The position numbers were made by a program, and so were the translations under genes. Below are positions 1 through 8,877 of a DNA stretch of 64,000 nt, in pieces (within the stretch, counting starts at the first letter, position 1; every line of letters starts with the position of its first letter). The notes beneath the pieces are model-generated. The model saw only the letters and a program-made list of their open reading frames with translations. It was not told the origin of the DNA and did no database searches. Source of the DNA: Neogemmobacter tilapiae (GTDB lineage Bacteria; Pseudomonadota; Alphaproteobacteria; Rhodobacterales; Rhodobacteraceae); contig NZ_BMYJ01000003.1 of assembly GCF_014652215.1 (NCBI RefSeq), forward strand, positions 299,494 through 363,493, given 5' to 3'.

Positions 1-401
1 TGTCCCAAATGGCCGATTGGGTCGGACGCGAGGCGCGCTCGACCGCCCCAGTCTGGGTCGATGGTCAGCCCGTAACGCTGTCGCCTGCCCCGGCCCAAGG
101 GGCTTCGCGCGCGGTGCTGGCGGTCTATAATGCCCAAGGCCAGCTTGTCTCGCGGCAGGATGTGCCGGTCAGCAGCGCCCCTATCGAATGGGCCCCCACC
201 GATGCCGCCGGCAACCCGCTGCCGCAGGGGCAATATACCTTCAAACTGGAAAGCTATCAGGGTGAGGAAAAGATCGACACAAAGCCCGTCGAATCCTATG
301 CCACGGTCGTCGAAATCCGCAGCGGCGCCTTTGGCACGATGGTCGTGATGGAAGGCGGGGCCGAGATTGCCGCCAGCGCCGTGACCGCCCTTCGGGGCTG
401 A
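1..401 (+). CDS. flgD: FlgD, flagellar hook assembly protein (C-terminal part, 5' cut by window edge)
   Basis: FlgD is the scaffold cap needed for polymerising the flagellar hook; it is exported and later replaced. The frame is open from the first bases (Ser-Gln before the Met at 9), so the start lies outside the window. About 132 residues are visible. They match the C-terminal FlgD region: a QMADWVG-like entry, then a tudor/Fn3-like segment with the repeated pattern of a nascent-chain beta sandwich (VYNAQGQLV, GNPLPQGQYTFKLE) and a final VVEIRSGAFGT strand typical of FlgD. It suggests a flagellar gene cluster upstream of the window. No other flagellar gene follows, so this is the cluster edge. 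Confidence 0.85.
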   Translation, partial: SQMADWVGREARSTAPVWVDGQPVTLSPAPAQGASRAVLAVYNAQGQLVSRQDVPVSSAPIEWAPTDAAGNPLPQGQYTFKLESYQGEEKIDTKPVESYATVVEIRSGAFGTMVVMEGGAEIAASAVTALRG

Positions 402-439
402 CCCTTGCACTTTGCACCCCGGCAGGGCAGCGTCCCCGC

Positions 440-1228
440 GTGATGGATCAGACGCTTCCCCCTGCCGATATTCTGGCCGAACTCGCGGCCCAAAGGCCCG
501 ACCACCGGCCCGCCACGCCCTGGCAGATCCTGCCCGGCGGCCGCGTCAACCGGCTGTGGCAACAGGGCGATCTTGTCCTTAAAGTCTATGATCCCAATGG
601 GGCAAGCCCGCTTTTCGCCAATGATCCAAAGGCCGAGGCTGCGGCCCTGCGCCATGTTGCCCCCTATGGCCTTGCCCCCGAACTCCGCGCCGAAGGGGCG
701 GGTTGGGTCGCCTATGCCCATGTGCCGGGGCAAAACTGGCAGCAGGATGTCACCATTGTCGCTCGGCTTCTGGGGCGGCTCCACGCCCTGCCCACCCTGC
801 CCGACCTGCCCGAAAAGCGCGAGGTCTGGCCCCATCCCACGGCCCTGCTGCATTACGATCCCGTCCCGGGCAACATCGTCATCCGTCCCGACCAGCCGCC
901 CCTTCTTATCGACTGGCAATGCCCCGCCTTGGGCGATCCCGCCCATGATCTGGCCATCTTCCTGTCGCCCGCCATGCAGATGCTTTACGCCGGAAAACCC
1001 CTCTCCCGCGATGACCACGACCTGTTTCTGATGACCTATCCCAATCGTGAGACCGTCGCCCGTTACCAGACCCACGCCCCACAACTTCACCGCCGCATTG
1101 CCGATCATTGCCTCTGGCGCGCCGCAAGGTCCGCCCCCGGCTATGCCGAGGCGGCGCGGGCCGAAATGGCCCTCTTAGAGCAACGTCCCGACCCAGACAC
1201 CCAAGGCCAAAAGTCCCGCGCCCCCTAG
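440..1228 (+). CDS. Phosphotransferase family (APH/choline kinase-like) protein
   Basis: A 262-residue kinase-fold protein of the aminoglycoside phosphotransferase/choline kinase superfamily. An N-terminal lobe has the nucleotide-binding Lys region (LVLKVYDP). The C-terminal lobe has a Brenner-like catalytic segment LLHYDPVPGNIVI, where H-D-x-x-P-x-N replaces the usual HGDLHPGN, followed by the metal-binding LLIDWQCPALGDPAHDL. The substrate cannot be told from the sequence. Start is GTG at 440 or the adjacent ATG at 443; neither has a strong Shine-Dalgarno sequence. The 3' end overlaps the convergent ubiB gene by 54 bases. Confidence 0.75.
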   Translation: MMDQTLPPADILAELAAQRPDHRPATPWQILPGGRVNRLWQQGDLVLKVYDPNGASPLFANDPKAEAAALRHVAPYGLAPELRAEGAGWVAYAHVPGQNWQQDVTIVARLLGRLHALPTLPDLPEKREVWPHPTALLHYDPVPGNIVIRPDQPPLLIDWQCPALGDPAHDLAIFLSPAMQMLYAGKPLSRDDHDLFLMTYPNRETVARYQTHAPQLHRRIADHCLWRAARSAPGYAEAARAEMALLEQRPDPDTQGQKSRAP

Positions 1229-2701
1229 CGCCCAGACCAGCCGCTCGCGCCCAAAAGACGGCGGCTTTTCCGGCAAGGCATTCTGCTTTTGCAACTGCGC
1301 CTCGATCAGCCCCGGCAGGCGCGGCGCGAATCGTGCCAAGGCCTGCGCCGTCCGCCCCAGATCACGCAGCAAGGCCCGTGGCCCCACGTTCCGCGTGATA
1401 TACCCCTCGACCACCGGACGGGCCACCTGCCAGATGTTGATATGCGGGTCCAGCGAACGCGCCACGCCCTCGACCACCACCATCGTCCTCTGCAACAGAA
1501 TCAGCTCGGTCCGCGTCTGCATCCCGAAGCGTTCCGTCACCTCGAACAGATAGGCCAGCAGCCGCGACATCGAAATCTGGCTCGCATCCATCCCGAAAAT
1601 CGGCTCGCCCACCACCCGCAGCGCCCGGGCAAATTCGTCGATATCCCGGTCGGGCGGCACATAGCCTGCTTCGAAATGCACCTCGGCCACCCGGCGATAG
1701 TCCTTGCGGATGAAACCCATCAGAATTTCCGCATAGACCCGCCGCGTGTAATCATCCAAGCGCCCCATGATGCCGAAATCATAGACGATGATATCACCAT
1801 TCGCCGCCACCTTCAGGTTGCCCTGATGCATGTCGGCATGGAAATACCCATCCCGCAGCGCATGTTTCAGGAACATCTGCAACACCCGCGCCGCCAGAAC
1901 CGTCCGGTCATGCCCCGCCGCATCCAGCGCCGCGTTGTCGGCCATATTCACGCCTTCGGCCCAGTCCAGCGTCATCACTTGGCGCGAGGAAAGATGCCAC
2001 ACCGGCTTTGGCACTTGCAGCCCTTCGTCCTTGGTCGTGTTGGCCGCAAATTCCGCCATCGCGGCGCTTTCCAGCCGCAGGTCCAATTCGCCCTGCACCA
2101 CCCCGTCGAAATGCGTGATCACATCCATGGGGCGCAGGCGGCGCGCAAAGGGGGCCAGCAGTTCCACCGCCCGTGCCGCAAAGTAAAACGCGTCAATATC
2201 CTTGCGAAATGCCCGCGTGATATTGGGTCGCAGCACTTTGACCGCCACCTCTTGCCCTGTCCCTGCCAGCCGCGCGTGATGCACCTGCGCGATAGAGGCC
2301 GCCGCCACCGGATCAGAAAATTCGCTGAACATCTGATCGACCGGCAGTTCCAATTCTTGTTCGATCAGCGCCTTGGCCACCTCGGTCGGAAAGGGCGGCA
2401 GCTTGTCTTGCAGATATTTCAACTGCAAAGCCAGTTCATCGCCCACTACATCGGGCCGCGTCGAAAGCACCTGTCCGAATTTGATATAGGCCGGCCCCAA
2501 CGCCGTCAGCGCCCGCGTCGCCGGTGGCAGGGCCGGATCACCCTTTAACCCCAACCATTTGAACGGCCAGCCCAGCGCATGGGCGGCAAAGCGAATGCGC
2601 GGCGGGGCGCGAAAGGCATCCAGCACGACGCCAATCGCCCCCGTGCGCTCCAGCGTCGCCAGCGTCCGCACCAGACGGATGATGTTATGCGGGCCCCGCA
2701 A
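1175..2701 (-). CDS. ubiB: UbiB, ubiquinone biosynthesis ADCK-family atypical kinase/ATPase
   Basis: A 508-residue UbiB/ADCK-family protein, required for ubiquinone synthesis and thought to act as an ATPase that helps extract or present the lipid intermediate at the membrane. Visible features are the KxGQ motif (KFGQ, about residue 74), the Ala-rich loop AAASIAQVH (133-141), Lys155 in VAVKV, a catalytic loop HADMHQGN, a DFG metal motif, and a C-terminal hydrophobic anchor. Translation starts at TTG (2701), directly abutting the ubiE stop codon with no gap, so the two genes are an operon and probably translationally coupled. The stop lies inside the convergent phosphotransferase gene. Confidence 0.93.
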   Translation of the reverse strand: MRGPHNIIRLVRTLATLERTGAIGVVLDAFRAPPRIRFAAHALGWPFKWLGLKGDPALPPATRALTALGPAYIKFGQVLSTRPDVVGDELALQLKYLQDKLPPFPTEVAKALIEQELELPVDQMFSEFSDPVAAASIAQVHHARLAGTGQEVAVKVLRPNITRAFRKDIDAFYFAARAVELLAPFARRLRPMDVITHFDGVVQGELDLRLESAAMAEFAANTTKDEGLQVPKPVWHLSSRQVMTLDWAEGVNMADNAALDAAGHDRTVLAARVLQMFLKHALRDGYFHADMHQGNLKVAANGDIIVYDFGIMGRLDDYTRRVYAEILMGFIRKDYRRVAEVHFEAGYVPPDRDIDEFARALRVVGEPIFGMDASQISMSRLLAYLFEVTERFGMQTRTELILLQRTMVVVEGVARSLDPHINIWQVARPVVEGYITRNVGPRALLRDLGRTAQALARFAPRLPGLIEAQLQKQNALPEKPPSFGRERLVWALGGAGLLALGVWVGTLL

Positions 2702-3445
2702 CTACAGCTTCCATCCTGAATGCAGCGCCGCGATCCCCATCGTCAGGTTCCGGTATTTCACCTGCCCAAAGCCCGCCTGCCGGATCATCGTGGCGAAGGT
2801 CTCTTGTTCCGGAAATTTGCGGATCGATTCGACCAGATATTGATAGCTGTCGCGATCTCCCGCGATGATCTGTCCCATCAGGGGAATCGCGTTGAACGAA
2901 TAAATATCATAGGCCTTTTGCATCAAAGCATTCGGAATCTGGCTGAACTCCAGCACCATCAGCCGCCCACCGGGCCGCAACACGCGATAGGCTTCGGACA
3001 GTGCCTCGCTGATCCGCGTCACGTTTCGTATACCAAAACTGATTGTATAGGTATCGAAACTGTTATCTGGGAAAGGCAGTGCCATCGCGTCGCCCACCAC
3101 CCAATCCAGCCGTTCCGCCAGACTGTCCGCCTCGGCCCGCTTGCGGCCCTCGACCAGCATCGCCTCGGTCATGTCCACCACGACCGCATTCGCCCCCGGC
3201 GCACGGCGCAGGAAACGAAAGGCGACATCACCCGTCCCGCCCGCCACATCCAGCAAGCGCTGACCGGGGCGCGGCGCCAGCCAGTCCATCATCGCATCCT
3301 TCCAGATCCGGTGAATGCCCAGCGACATGGCGTCGTTCATCACGTCATATTTGTTGGCCACGCGCGAAAAAACGCCGTGAACCATCCCAGCCTTGTCAGC
3401 CTCGGGCACGGTTTGAAAGCCGAAATGGGTGGTGTTGTCGGTCAT
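2702..3445 (-). CDS. ubiE: UbiE, demethylmenaquinone/2-methoxy-6-polyprenyl-1,4-benzoquinol methylase
   Basis: A 247-residue class I SAM-dependent C-methyltransferase that methylates the benzoquinol ring in ubiquinone synthesis. Sequence signs are the family N-terminus ([18 protein letters not shown]), the SAM loop DVAGGTGDV (66-74), an acidic residue at the end of strand 2 ([10 protein letters not shown]), and the UbiE signature [13 protein letters not shown] in the middle. It is first in the ubiE-ubiB operon and is divergent from fpg, with about 76 bases between the two starts. Length and motifs are those of a normal active enzyme. Confidence 0.95.
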   Translation of the reverse strand: MTDNTTHFGFQTVPEADKAGMVHGVFSRVANKYDVMNDAMSLGIHRIWKDAMMDWLAPRPGQRLLDVAGGTGDVAFRFLRRAPGANAVVVDMTEAMLVEGRKRAEADSLAERLDWVVGDAMALPFPDNSFDTYTISFGIRNVTRISEALSEAYRVLRPGGRLMVLEFSQIPNALMQKAYDIYSFNAIPLMGQIIAGDRDSYQYLVESIRKFPEQETFATMIRQAGFGQVKYRNLTMGIAALHSGWKL

Positions 3446-3521
3446 GGCGGGCCTTGCCGTTCCTGTTCCTGCACCCCCTTATAGGGCGCGGGCCGGAACC
3501 TGCAATGTGGAGCGGTCAAAG

Positions 3522-4373
3522 ATGCCAGAACTGCCAGAGGTCGAAACCGTCCGCCGGGGCCTTGAACCGGTGATGACGGGCGCGCGGATTTTGCAGGCCG
3601 ATGTGCGACGGCCCGATCTGCGCTGGGCTTTCCCGGAACGGATGGCCGAACGGCTGACGGGGGCCGATGTGCTGCGTCTGCGGCGGCGGTCAAAATATAT
3701 TCTGGCCGATCTCTCCACCGGCGAATCGCTTTTGGTGCATCTGGGCATGTCGGGGCGGATGCTGGTTTCAGGGGCGATGCTCGGCCAATTTGTGCAGAAC
3801 CACCCGGCACCCGCGAAACATGACCATGTGGTGCTGGATATGGACGGCGGGGCACGGGTGACGTTCAACGATGCCCGCCGCTTTGGCATGATGGACCTGC
3901 TGCCCACCGCCACCGCCGAACAGCACCCCTTGCTGGCAGGCATAGGCCCCGAACCCTTTGGCAACGATTTCAACGAAGAATGGCTGATCCAGCGCTTCAA
4001 GGGCCGCAAGACCCCGGTGAAATCGGCCTTGCTCGATCAGAAAATCGTCGCTGGTCTGGGCAACATCTATGTCGCCGAAGTTCTCTTCCGCGCCGGCCTC
4101 CGGCCCGACCGTCTGGCGGGCGATCTGACCGAAGCCCAAACCGCCGCCCTTGTCCCTCTGATCCGCCAAGTGCTGGACGAGGCTATTCTGGCGGGCGGTT
4201 CCTCCCTGCGCGACTATCGCCAATCCGACGGCGAGCTCGGCTATTTCCAGCACGCCTTCCGCGTCTATGGCCGCGAAGGCCAGCCCTGCCCCACCCCCGG
4301 CTGCACCGGCCATGTGGAACGCATCGTCCAGTCGGGGCGTTCCTCCTTTTACTGTCCCCAATGTCAAAGGTGA
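3522..4373 (+). CDS. mutM: Fpg/MutM, formamidopyrimidine-DNA glycosylase
   Basis: A 283-residue bifunctional glycosylase/AP lyase that removes 8-oxoguanine and formamidopyrimidines. The start at 3522 is fixed by the catalytic N-terminus MPELPEVET: Pro2 is the nucleophile and Glu3 is catalytic after Met removal. Lys58 lies in RRRSKYI, the helix-two-turns-helix is in the [12 protein letters not shown] region, and the C-terminal zinc finger has Cys256, Cys261, Cys278 and Cys281. The reading frame stays open upstream to 3429, but that extension would bury the catalytic proline and is rejected. It is divergent from ubiE. Confidence 0.96.
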   Translation: MPELPEVETVRRGLEPVMTGARILQADVRRPDLRWAFPERMAERLTGADVLRLRRRSKYILADLSTGESLLVHLGMSGRMLVSGAMLGQFVQNHPAPAKHDHVVLDMDGGARVTFNDARRFGMMDLLPTATAEQHPLLAGIGPEPFGNDFNEEWLIQRFKGRKTPVKSALLDQKIVAGLGNIYVAEVLFRAGLRPDRLAGDLTEAQTAALVPLIRQVLDEAILAGGSSLRDYRQSDGELGYFQHAFRVYGREGQPCPTPGCTGHVERIVQSGRSSFYCPQCQR

Positions 4374-4432
4374 CTTGCCTGCTGCATTGCAGCTAAGATA
4401 GGGACGCGGCCCATGCCAAACCGGGGATTCTC

Positions 4433-5209
4433 ATGGCCTATGAAACGCTGATCGTCGAGGTCGAGGATTATGTCGCGACCATCCGCCTGAACCGGCCCGA
4501 TGCGCTGAACGCGCTGAACGCCCGCCTCATGTCGGAACTCGCCCAGGCCGTGACCGAGGCCGACCGCAACGACACCGTCCGCTGCATCGTCCTGACCGGT
4601 TCCGAAAAGGCCTTCGCCGCAGGGGCCGATGTCAAGGAAATGGCCGAACTTTCCTATGTTGATGTCTTTCAGGCCGATTTCTTCGCCCAAGACGCCGACA
4701 CCATCGCCCGCGCTCGCAAGCCCATCATCGCTGCCGTCGCAGGCTATGCCCTTGGAGGCGGCTGCGAACTCGCCATGATCTGCGATTTCATCATCGCCGC
4801 CGACAATGCCAAATTCGGCCAACCCGAAATCAATTTGGGCATTGTCGCCGGCATGGGCGGCAGCCAGCGCCTCACCCGATTCGTCGGCAAGGCCAAGGCG
4901 ATGGACATGCACCTGACCGGCCGCTTCATGGATGCCGCCGAGGCCGAACGCTGCGGCCTTGTCAGCCGCGTTGTGCCGCTGAAATCGCTGATGGAAGAGG
5001 CCATGAAGGCCGCGCAGAAGGTCGCTGAAAAGTCCAAGGTCACCGCGATGGCCGTCAAGGAATCGGTGAACCGCGCCTTTGAAACCACGCTGCGCGAAGG
5101 GCTGCTTTACGAACGCCGCATGTTCCATGCCATGTTCGCCACCGAAGACCAAAAGGAAGGCATGGCCGCTTTCCTGGAAAAACGGCAGCCCCAGTTCCGC
5201 GACCGCTGA
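4433..5209 (+). CDS. Enoyl-CoA hydratase (crotonase family)
   Basis: A 258-residue crotonase-fold enzyme that hydrates trans-2-enoyl-CoA to 3-hydroxyacyl-CoA in fatty acid beta-oxidation. The two catalytic glutamates are present (Glu112 in GGGCELAM and Glu132 in GQPEINLG), as are the oxyanion-hole segments (FAAGAD near 61-66 and GYALGGG near 104-110). This set supports true hydratase activity rather than a diverged crotonase relative. It lies between fpg and rpsT on the same strand. Chain-length preference cannot be read from the sequence. Confidence 0.9.
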   Translation: MAYETLIVEVEDYVATIRLNRPDALNALNARLMSELAQAVTEADRNDTVRCIVLTGSEKAFAAGADVKEMAELSYVDVFQADFFAQDADTIARARKPIIAAVAGYALGGGCELAMICDFIIAADNAKFGQPEINLGIVAGMGGSQRLTRFVGKAKAMDMHLTGRFMDAAEAERCGLVSRVVPLKSLMEEAMKAAQKVAEKSKVTAMAVKESVNRAFETTLREGLLYERRMFHAMFATEDQKEGMAAFLEKRQPQFRDR

Positions 5210-5355
5210 TTCCCTGTTCCCTTTTCCCCCATTCTCCCCTATAGGCCCCCGTTACATGCGCGTGGGCCCGCTTAGGCAAGAATCATCCCTGTCGGTCAGA
5301 CGGGGGCTTGGGGCTTTCGTGCGAACAGTTTGAACAGACCCAAGGATCGACCCAC

Positions 5356-5625
5356 ATGGCCAATACGCCCCAGTCCAAAAAGCGCGCCCGTCAGTCGGAA
5401 ACGCGCTATGCCGTGAACAAACAGCGCCGTTCGCGCATCCGCACCTTCCTGCGCAAAGTCGAAGAAGCGCTCGCTTCGGGCGATCAGGCTGCTGCGGCTT
5501 CCGCCCTGCAAGCCGCCCAGCCGGAACTGCAACGCGGCGTCTCCAAGGGCGTTCTGCACAAGAACACCGTCTCGCGCAAAATCTCGCGTCTTGCTTCGCG
5601 CGTCAAAGGCCTGAACCAAGCCTGA
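5356..5625 (+). CDS. rpsT: 30S ribosomal protein S20
   Basis: An 89-residue, highly basic primary 16S rRNA-binding protein. The start is [13 protein letters not shown] at 5356, preceded by an AAGGA ribosome binding site about nine bases upstream; an in-frame ATG at 5308 lacks one and would extend the protein beyond the usual length. The all-helical composition and the [18 protein letters not shown] tail are typical of S20. A strong terminator follows at once. The rpsT-dnaA neighbourhood is conserved in many alphaproteobacteria. Confidence 0.97.
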   Translation: MANTPQSKKRARQSETRYAVNKQRRSRIRTFLRKVEEALASGDQAAAASALQAAQPELQRGVSKGVLHKNTVSRKISRLASRVKGLNQA

Positions 5626-5808
5626 TTCTCGTTGAATTGTCTGACAAAAGCGCGCCGCTTGGCGCGCTTTTTCATTTGAATCAAGGGTTTGAATACCACC
5701 CGTTGCCCGTTTGCAAGGGCGCGCAGATTCGGTTCAACCAAATTCATGTCAAGAAAGAAGTTCGGTTGCAGCCCCCTTCAACCCCGCGCTAGCTTGGCCC
5801 TGCGATTC
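5624..5808. promoter_or_regulatory. Cluster of four GANTC (CcrM) sites upstream of dnaA
   Basis: GANTC occurs at 5624-5628 (overlapping the rpsT stop codon), 5678-5682, 5726-5730 and 5804-5808. In DNA of about 65% GC roughly one per 300 bases is expected by composition, so four in 185 bases is dense. GANTC is the CcrM methylation site and a ccrM gene is present at 50-51 kb. In Caulobacter, dnaA transcription depends on the methylation state of its promoter. The link here is inference. The rest of the gap (5809-6072) shows no consensus DnaA boxes and no gene. Confidence 0.6.
5646..5672 (+). terminator. Intrinsic terminator of rpsT
   Basis: An 11-bp perfect stem (AAAAGCGCGCC, loop GCTT, GGCGCGCTTTT) followed by a short T run begins 20 bases after the rpsT stop. 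It should isolate rpsT from dnaA. Confidence 0.9.
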
Positions 5809-6072
5809 ACCTGTCCTGGGGGACGAGACGTGATTGCGATCTGAAAGTCCGGCGTTTGGGCCGCTGCGCTGCCGCAGTGGGGTCTGGATTTTTGTCGCGT
5901 GATCATCGGTCGGCACCGTGCCTGCGGTTCCGATCTGCACCTTTGTCACGATCCGGGGTGGGATCGTGTTTTTGGTGTTTCCCCGGACCCAAGGCCGCAA
6001 GGCCGATCGTAACGAGTAGGCGGAGGGATTTTGCCCTTCGGAACATATAAAAACAGACTGGAACGGGTCAAA

Positions 6073-7410
6073 ATGACGAACGATATGTGGGGGAAAATTC
6101 GTGAAGAGCTTCGGCAAAGGGTTGGCAAAAACAATTATGTGACCTGGATCGAACCCCTGCGTCTGGCTGACCTGCGCAATGGTGTCGCCCGATTCGAGGT
6201 TCCGACAACTTTTTTCGGCGATTGGGTGTCGCGCAATTTTGCCGACCACATTTGCAGCCATCTGAACAACTCTGGCCAGTCAGTCGACCGGGTGGAATTT
6301 TCCGTGACCGCCCGCGCCCCGGTGGCTGCAAAACCGGTGGCCAAACCCGTCGCCCGCGCTGCCGAAGAACTGCCCGGCGCACCGCTGGACCAGCGATTCA
6401 CCTTCGAAACCTTTGTCGTGGGCAAGCCCAACGAACTCGCCCATGCCGCCGCCCGTCGTGTGGCCGAAGGTGGCCCTGTCACCTTTAACCCGCTGTTCCT
6501 GTATGGCGGCGTGGGCTTGGGTAAAACCCACCTGATGCACGCCATCGCCCATGAATTGCAGGCCCGTCAGCCGGAATTGCGCGTGCTCTATCTGTCCGCC
6601 GAACAATTCATGTATCGCTTTGTTCAGGCCCTGCGCGAACGCCAGATCATGGATTTCAAGGAACTCTTCCGTTCCGTCGATGTCCTGATGGTCGATGACG
6701 TGCAATTCATCGCGGGCAAGGATTCGACGCAGGAAGAATTCTTCCACACCTTCAACGCGCTGGTCGATCAGAACAAACAGATCGTCATTTCGGCGGATCG
6801 TGCGCCGGGTGAGATCAAGGATCTGGAAGAACGCATCAAATCGCGCCTGCAATGCGGCTTGGTCGTTGACCTGCATCCGACCGATTACGAACTGCGCTTG
6901 GGCATTCTGCAAACCAAGGCCGAACAATACCGCCAGCAATATCGCGGTCTGGTTCTCGCCGAGGGCGTCTTGGAATTCCTCGCGCACCGCATCACCACGA
7001 ACGTCCGCGTGTTGGAAGGCGCGCTGACCCGGCTTTTCGCCTTCGCCAGCCTTGTGGGCCGCGAAATCACGCTGGAACTGACGCAAGACTGCCTGTCCGA
7101 CATCCTCCGCGCCTCGGACCGCAAGGTCACGATCGAGGAAATCCAGCGCAAAGTGGCCGAACATTACAACATCCGCCTGTCGGACATGATCGGCCCGAAA
7201 CGCCTGCGCAACATCGCCCGCCCCCGGCAGATTGCCATGTATCTGGCCAAACAACTGACCCCGCGCAGCCTGCCCGAAATCGGGCGGCGCTTCGGTGGTC
7301 GGGACCACACCACCATCATGCACGGCGTCCGCAAGATCGAAGAGCTGATGTCCACCGACAGCCAGCTTTCGGACGATCTGCAAATGCTGAAACGCGTGTT
7401 GCAGGCATAA
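6073..7410 (+). CDS. dnaA: DnaA, chromosomal replication initiator
   Basis: A 445-residue AAA+ initiator that binds DnaA boxes and melts the origin. Domain I begins MTNDMWGKIREEL; a Pro/Ala-rich linker lies near residues 80-105; Walker A (GGVGLGKTH) is at 145-153, with Walker B VDDVQF and a domain IV signature GGRDHTTIMHG. The start chosen is ATG 6073, matching the usual family N-terminus. A TTG at 6031, 14 codons upstream, has a better-spaced GGAGG and could also be used, adding MPFGTYKNRLERVK. No DnaA-box cluster was recognised on either side, so the origin is not placed here. Confidence 0.97.
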   Translation: MTNDMWGKIREELRQRVGKNNYVTWIEPLRLADLRNGVARFEVPTTFFGDWVSRNFADHICSHLNNSGQSVDRVEFSVTARAPVAAKPVAKPVARAAEELPGAPLDQRFTFETFVVGKPNELAHAAARRVAEGGPVTFNPLFLYGGVGLGKTHLMHAIAHELQARQPELRVLYLSAEQFMYRFVQALRERQIMDFKELFRSVDVLMVDDVQFIAGKDSTQEEFFHTFNALVDQNKQIVISADRAPGEIKDLEERIKSRLQCGLVVDLHPTDYELRLGILQTKAEQYRQQYRGLVLAEGVLEFLAHRITTNVRVLEGALTRLFAFASLVGREITLELTQDCLSDILRASDRKVTIEEIQRKVAEHYNIRLSDMIGPKRLRNIARPRQIAMYLAKQLTPRSLPEIGRRFGGRDHTTIMHGVRKIEELMSTDSQLSDDLQMLKRVLQA

Positions 7411-7434
7411 GGCGACAGACCATCGCCCACAAGC

Positions 7435-7461
7435 AAAGGGCGCGCCTTCACCGCGCCCTTT
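7435..7461 (+). terminator. Hairpin after dnaA (terminator-like)
   Basis: A 10-bp stem (AAAGGGCGCG pairing with CGCGCCCTTT) with a seven-base loop lies 25 bases past the dnaA stop. No long T run follows, so it may be a weak or Rho-assisted terminator. The rest of the 281-base gap to dnaN shows no gene and no clear DnaA boxes. Confidence 0.6.
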
Positions 7462-7691
7462 GCGATCTAACCAAAACGCCCCATGTCATATTCAGAATTA
7501 CGCATAAATCAGAGTTTTGATAGGGTTGTGCCGATTTTCACGCGTGAAATCCGTGACCAGATAGGGATGCCTGTGGCCCTCACCCTTGACGCCCCGACCA
7601 ATCCAAAGGATTGTCATCAAAAGGCTTGCCGACCGGTGGGAACCGGGTAAATTTCTGCTCCCGTCGTCGGCCCCGAACAAAGGTAACAGGG

Positions 7692-8810
7692 ATGAAGATC
7701 AGCATCGAACGCGGCGCGCTCCTCAAGGCGCTGGGGCAGGCCCAGTCGGTTGTCGAACGCCGGGCGACGATCCCGATCCTGTCGAACGTGCTGATCGATG
7801 CCGAGGGTGATCAGGTTTCTTTCCGGACGACCGACCTTGATATCGAGGTCGTGGACCGCGCCCCCGCGATGGTGGAACGGCCGGGCGCGACCACGGTTTC
7901 GGCGGTGATGCTGCATGAAATCGTGCGGAAACTTCCCGACGGCGCGCTGGTGACCCTGGCCGAGGATTCGGCCTCCGGTCGGCTGACCATCGCTGCGGGC
8001 CGGTCAACCTTCAGCCTCGCCACCCTGCCGAAAGAAGATTTCCCGGTGATGGCCAGCTCGGAATATGCCTCCAACTTCTCGGCCAAGGCCCCGGTTTTGC
8101 GGCGGCTGTTCGACAAGGCAAAATTCGCCATTTCGACCGAGGAAACCCGCTATTATCTGAACGGCGTCTACATGCATGTCTCGACCGCCGACGGCGGCCA
8201 AGTCCTGCGCTGCGTGGCGACCGATGGCCACCGTCTGGCCCGGATCGACGCCGACCTGCCCGAAGGGGCGACGGGCATGCCGGGCGTGATCGTGCCGCGC
8301 AAAACGGTGGGCGAGCTGCGGAAGCTGCTGGATGATGACGACGCCATCATCGCGGTTTCGGTGAGCGAGACGAAGATCCGTTTTGCGACCCCGGCGATCA
8401 CGCTGACCTCAAAGGTGATCGACGGGACATTCCCGGATTACACGCGGGTGATCCCGACAGGGAACACGAAGCGGCTGGAAGTGGATGCGACGGAATTTGC
8501 CAAAGCGGTGGACCGTGTGGCGACCGTTTCTTCGGAACGCTCGCGGGCGGTTAAGCTGGCCTTGGATGAGGACCGGCTGGTTCTGTCGGTGAACGCCCCC
8601 GACAGCGGTGCCGCTGAAGAAGAATTGGCGGTCGCCTATGGGGACGAGCCGCTGGAGATTGGCTTTAACGCGAAATATCTGCTGGAAATCGCCAGCCAGG
8701 TGGACCGGGAAAACGCCGTGTTCCTGTTCAATTCCTCGGGCGATCCGACGCTGATGCGCGAGGGGAATGACACTTCGGCGGTCTATGTTGTGATGCCGAT
8801 GCGCGTCTGA
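7692..8810 (+). CDS. dnaN: DnaN, DNA polymerase III sliding clamp (beta subunit)
   Basis: A 372-residue beta clamp that tethers polymerase III to DNA. The start at 7692 (MKISIERGALLKAL) matches the family; an in-frame ATG at 7611 would add 27 unrelated residues. Three repeated clamp domains are recognisable, with ERRATIPILSNVLI near the start and the C-terminal VMPMRV tail that forms part of the partner-binding cleft. It is the second gene of the dnaA-dnaN-recF-gyrB replication block. Confidence 0.97.
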   Translation: MKISIERGALLKALGQAQSVVERRATIPILSNVLIDAEGDQVSFRTTDLDIEVVDRAPAMVERPGATTVSAVMLHEIVRKLPDGALVTLAEDSASGRLTIAAGRSTFSLATLPKEDFPVMASSEYASNFSAKAPVLRRLFDKAKFAISTEETRYYLNGVYMHVSTADGGQVLRCVATDGHRLARIDADLPEGATGMPGVIVPRKTVGELRKLLDDDDAIIAVSVSETKIRFATPAITLTSKVIDGTFPDYTRVIPTGNTKRLEVDATEFAKAVDRVATVSSERSRAVKLALDEDRLVLSVNAPDSGAAEEELAVAYGDEPLEIGFNAKYLLEIASQVDRENAVFLFNSSGDPTLMREGNDTSAVYVVMPMRV

Positions 8811-8815
8811 CCGAA

Positions 8816-8857
8816 GCCGGGGGCTAGCCCCCCGGACCCCCAAGGTATTTTTGGCAA
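8816..8857 (+). terminator. GC-rich hairpin with T-rich tail after dnaN
   Basis: A CCGGGGG/CCCCCGG stem (8817-8823 with 8829-8835) is followed by ACCCCCAAGGTATTTTTGG. The arrangement resembles a recurrent intergenic terminator-like sequence seen in Rhodobacteraceae genomes, recalled from general knowledge and not checked. It may attenuate read-through into recF, which starts 68 bases after the dnaN stop. Confidence 0.5.
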
Positions 8858-8877
8858 GATGAAAGGGGTTAGGGGCA

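Noticed and set aside
5626..7691. Chromosomal origin (oriC) next to dnaA
   Set aside because: Neither the rpsT-dnaA gap nor the dnaA-dnaN gap shows a cluster of consensus DnaA boxes or an obvious AT-rich unwinding stretch; in alphaproteobacteria the origin is often elsewhere.
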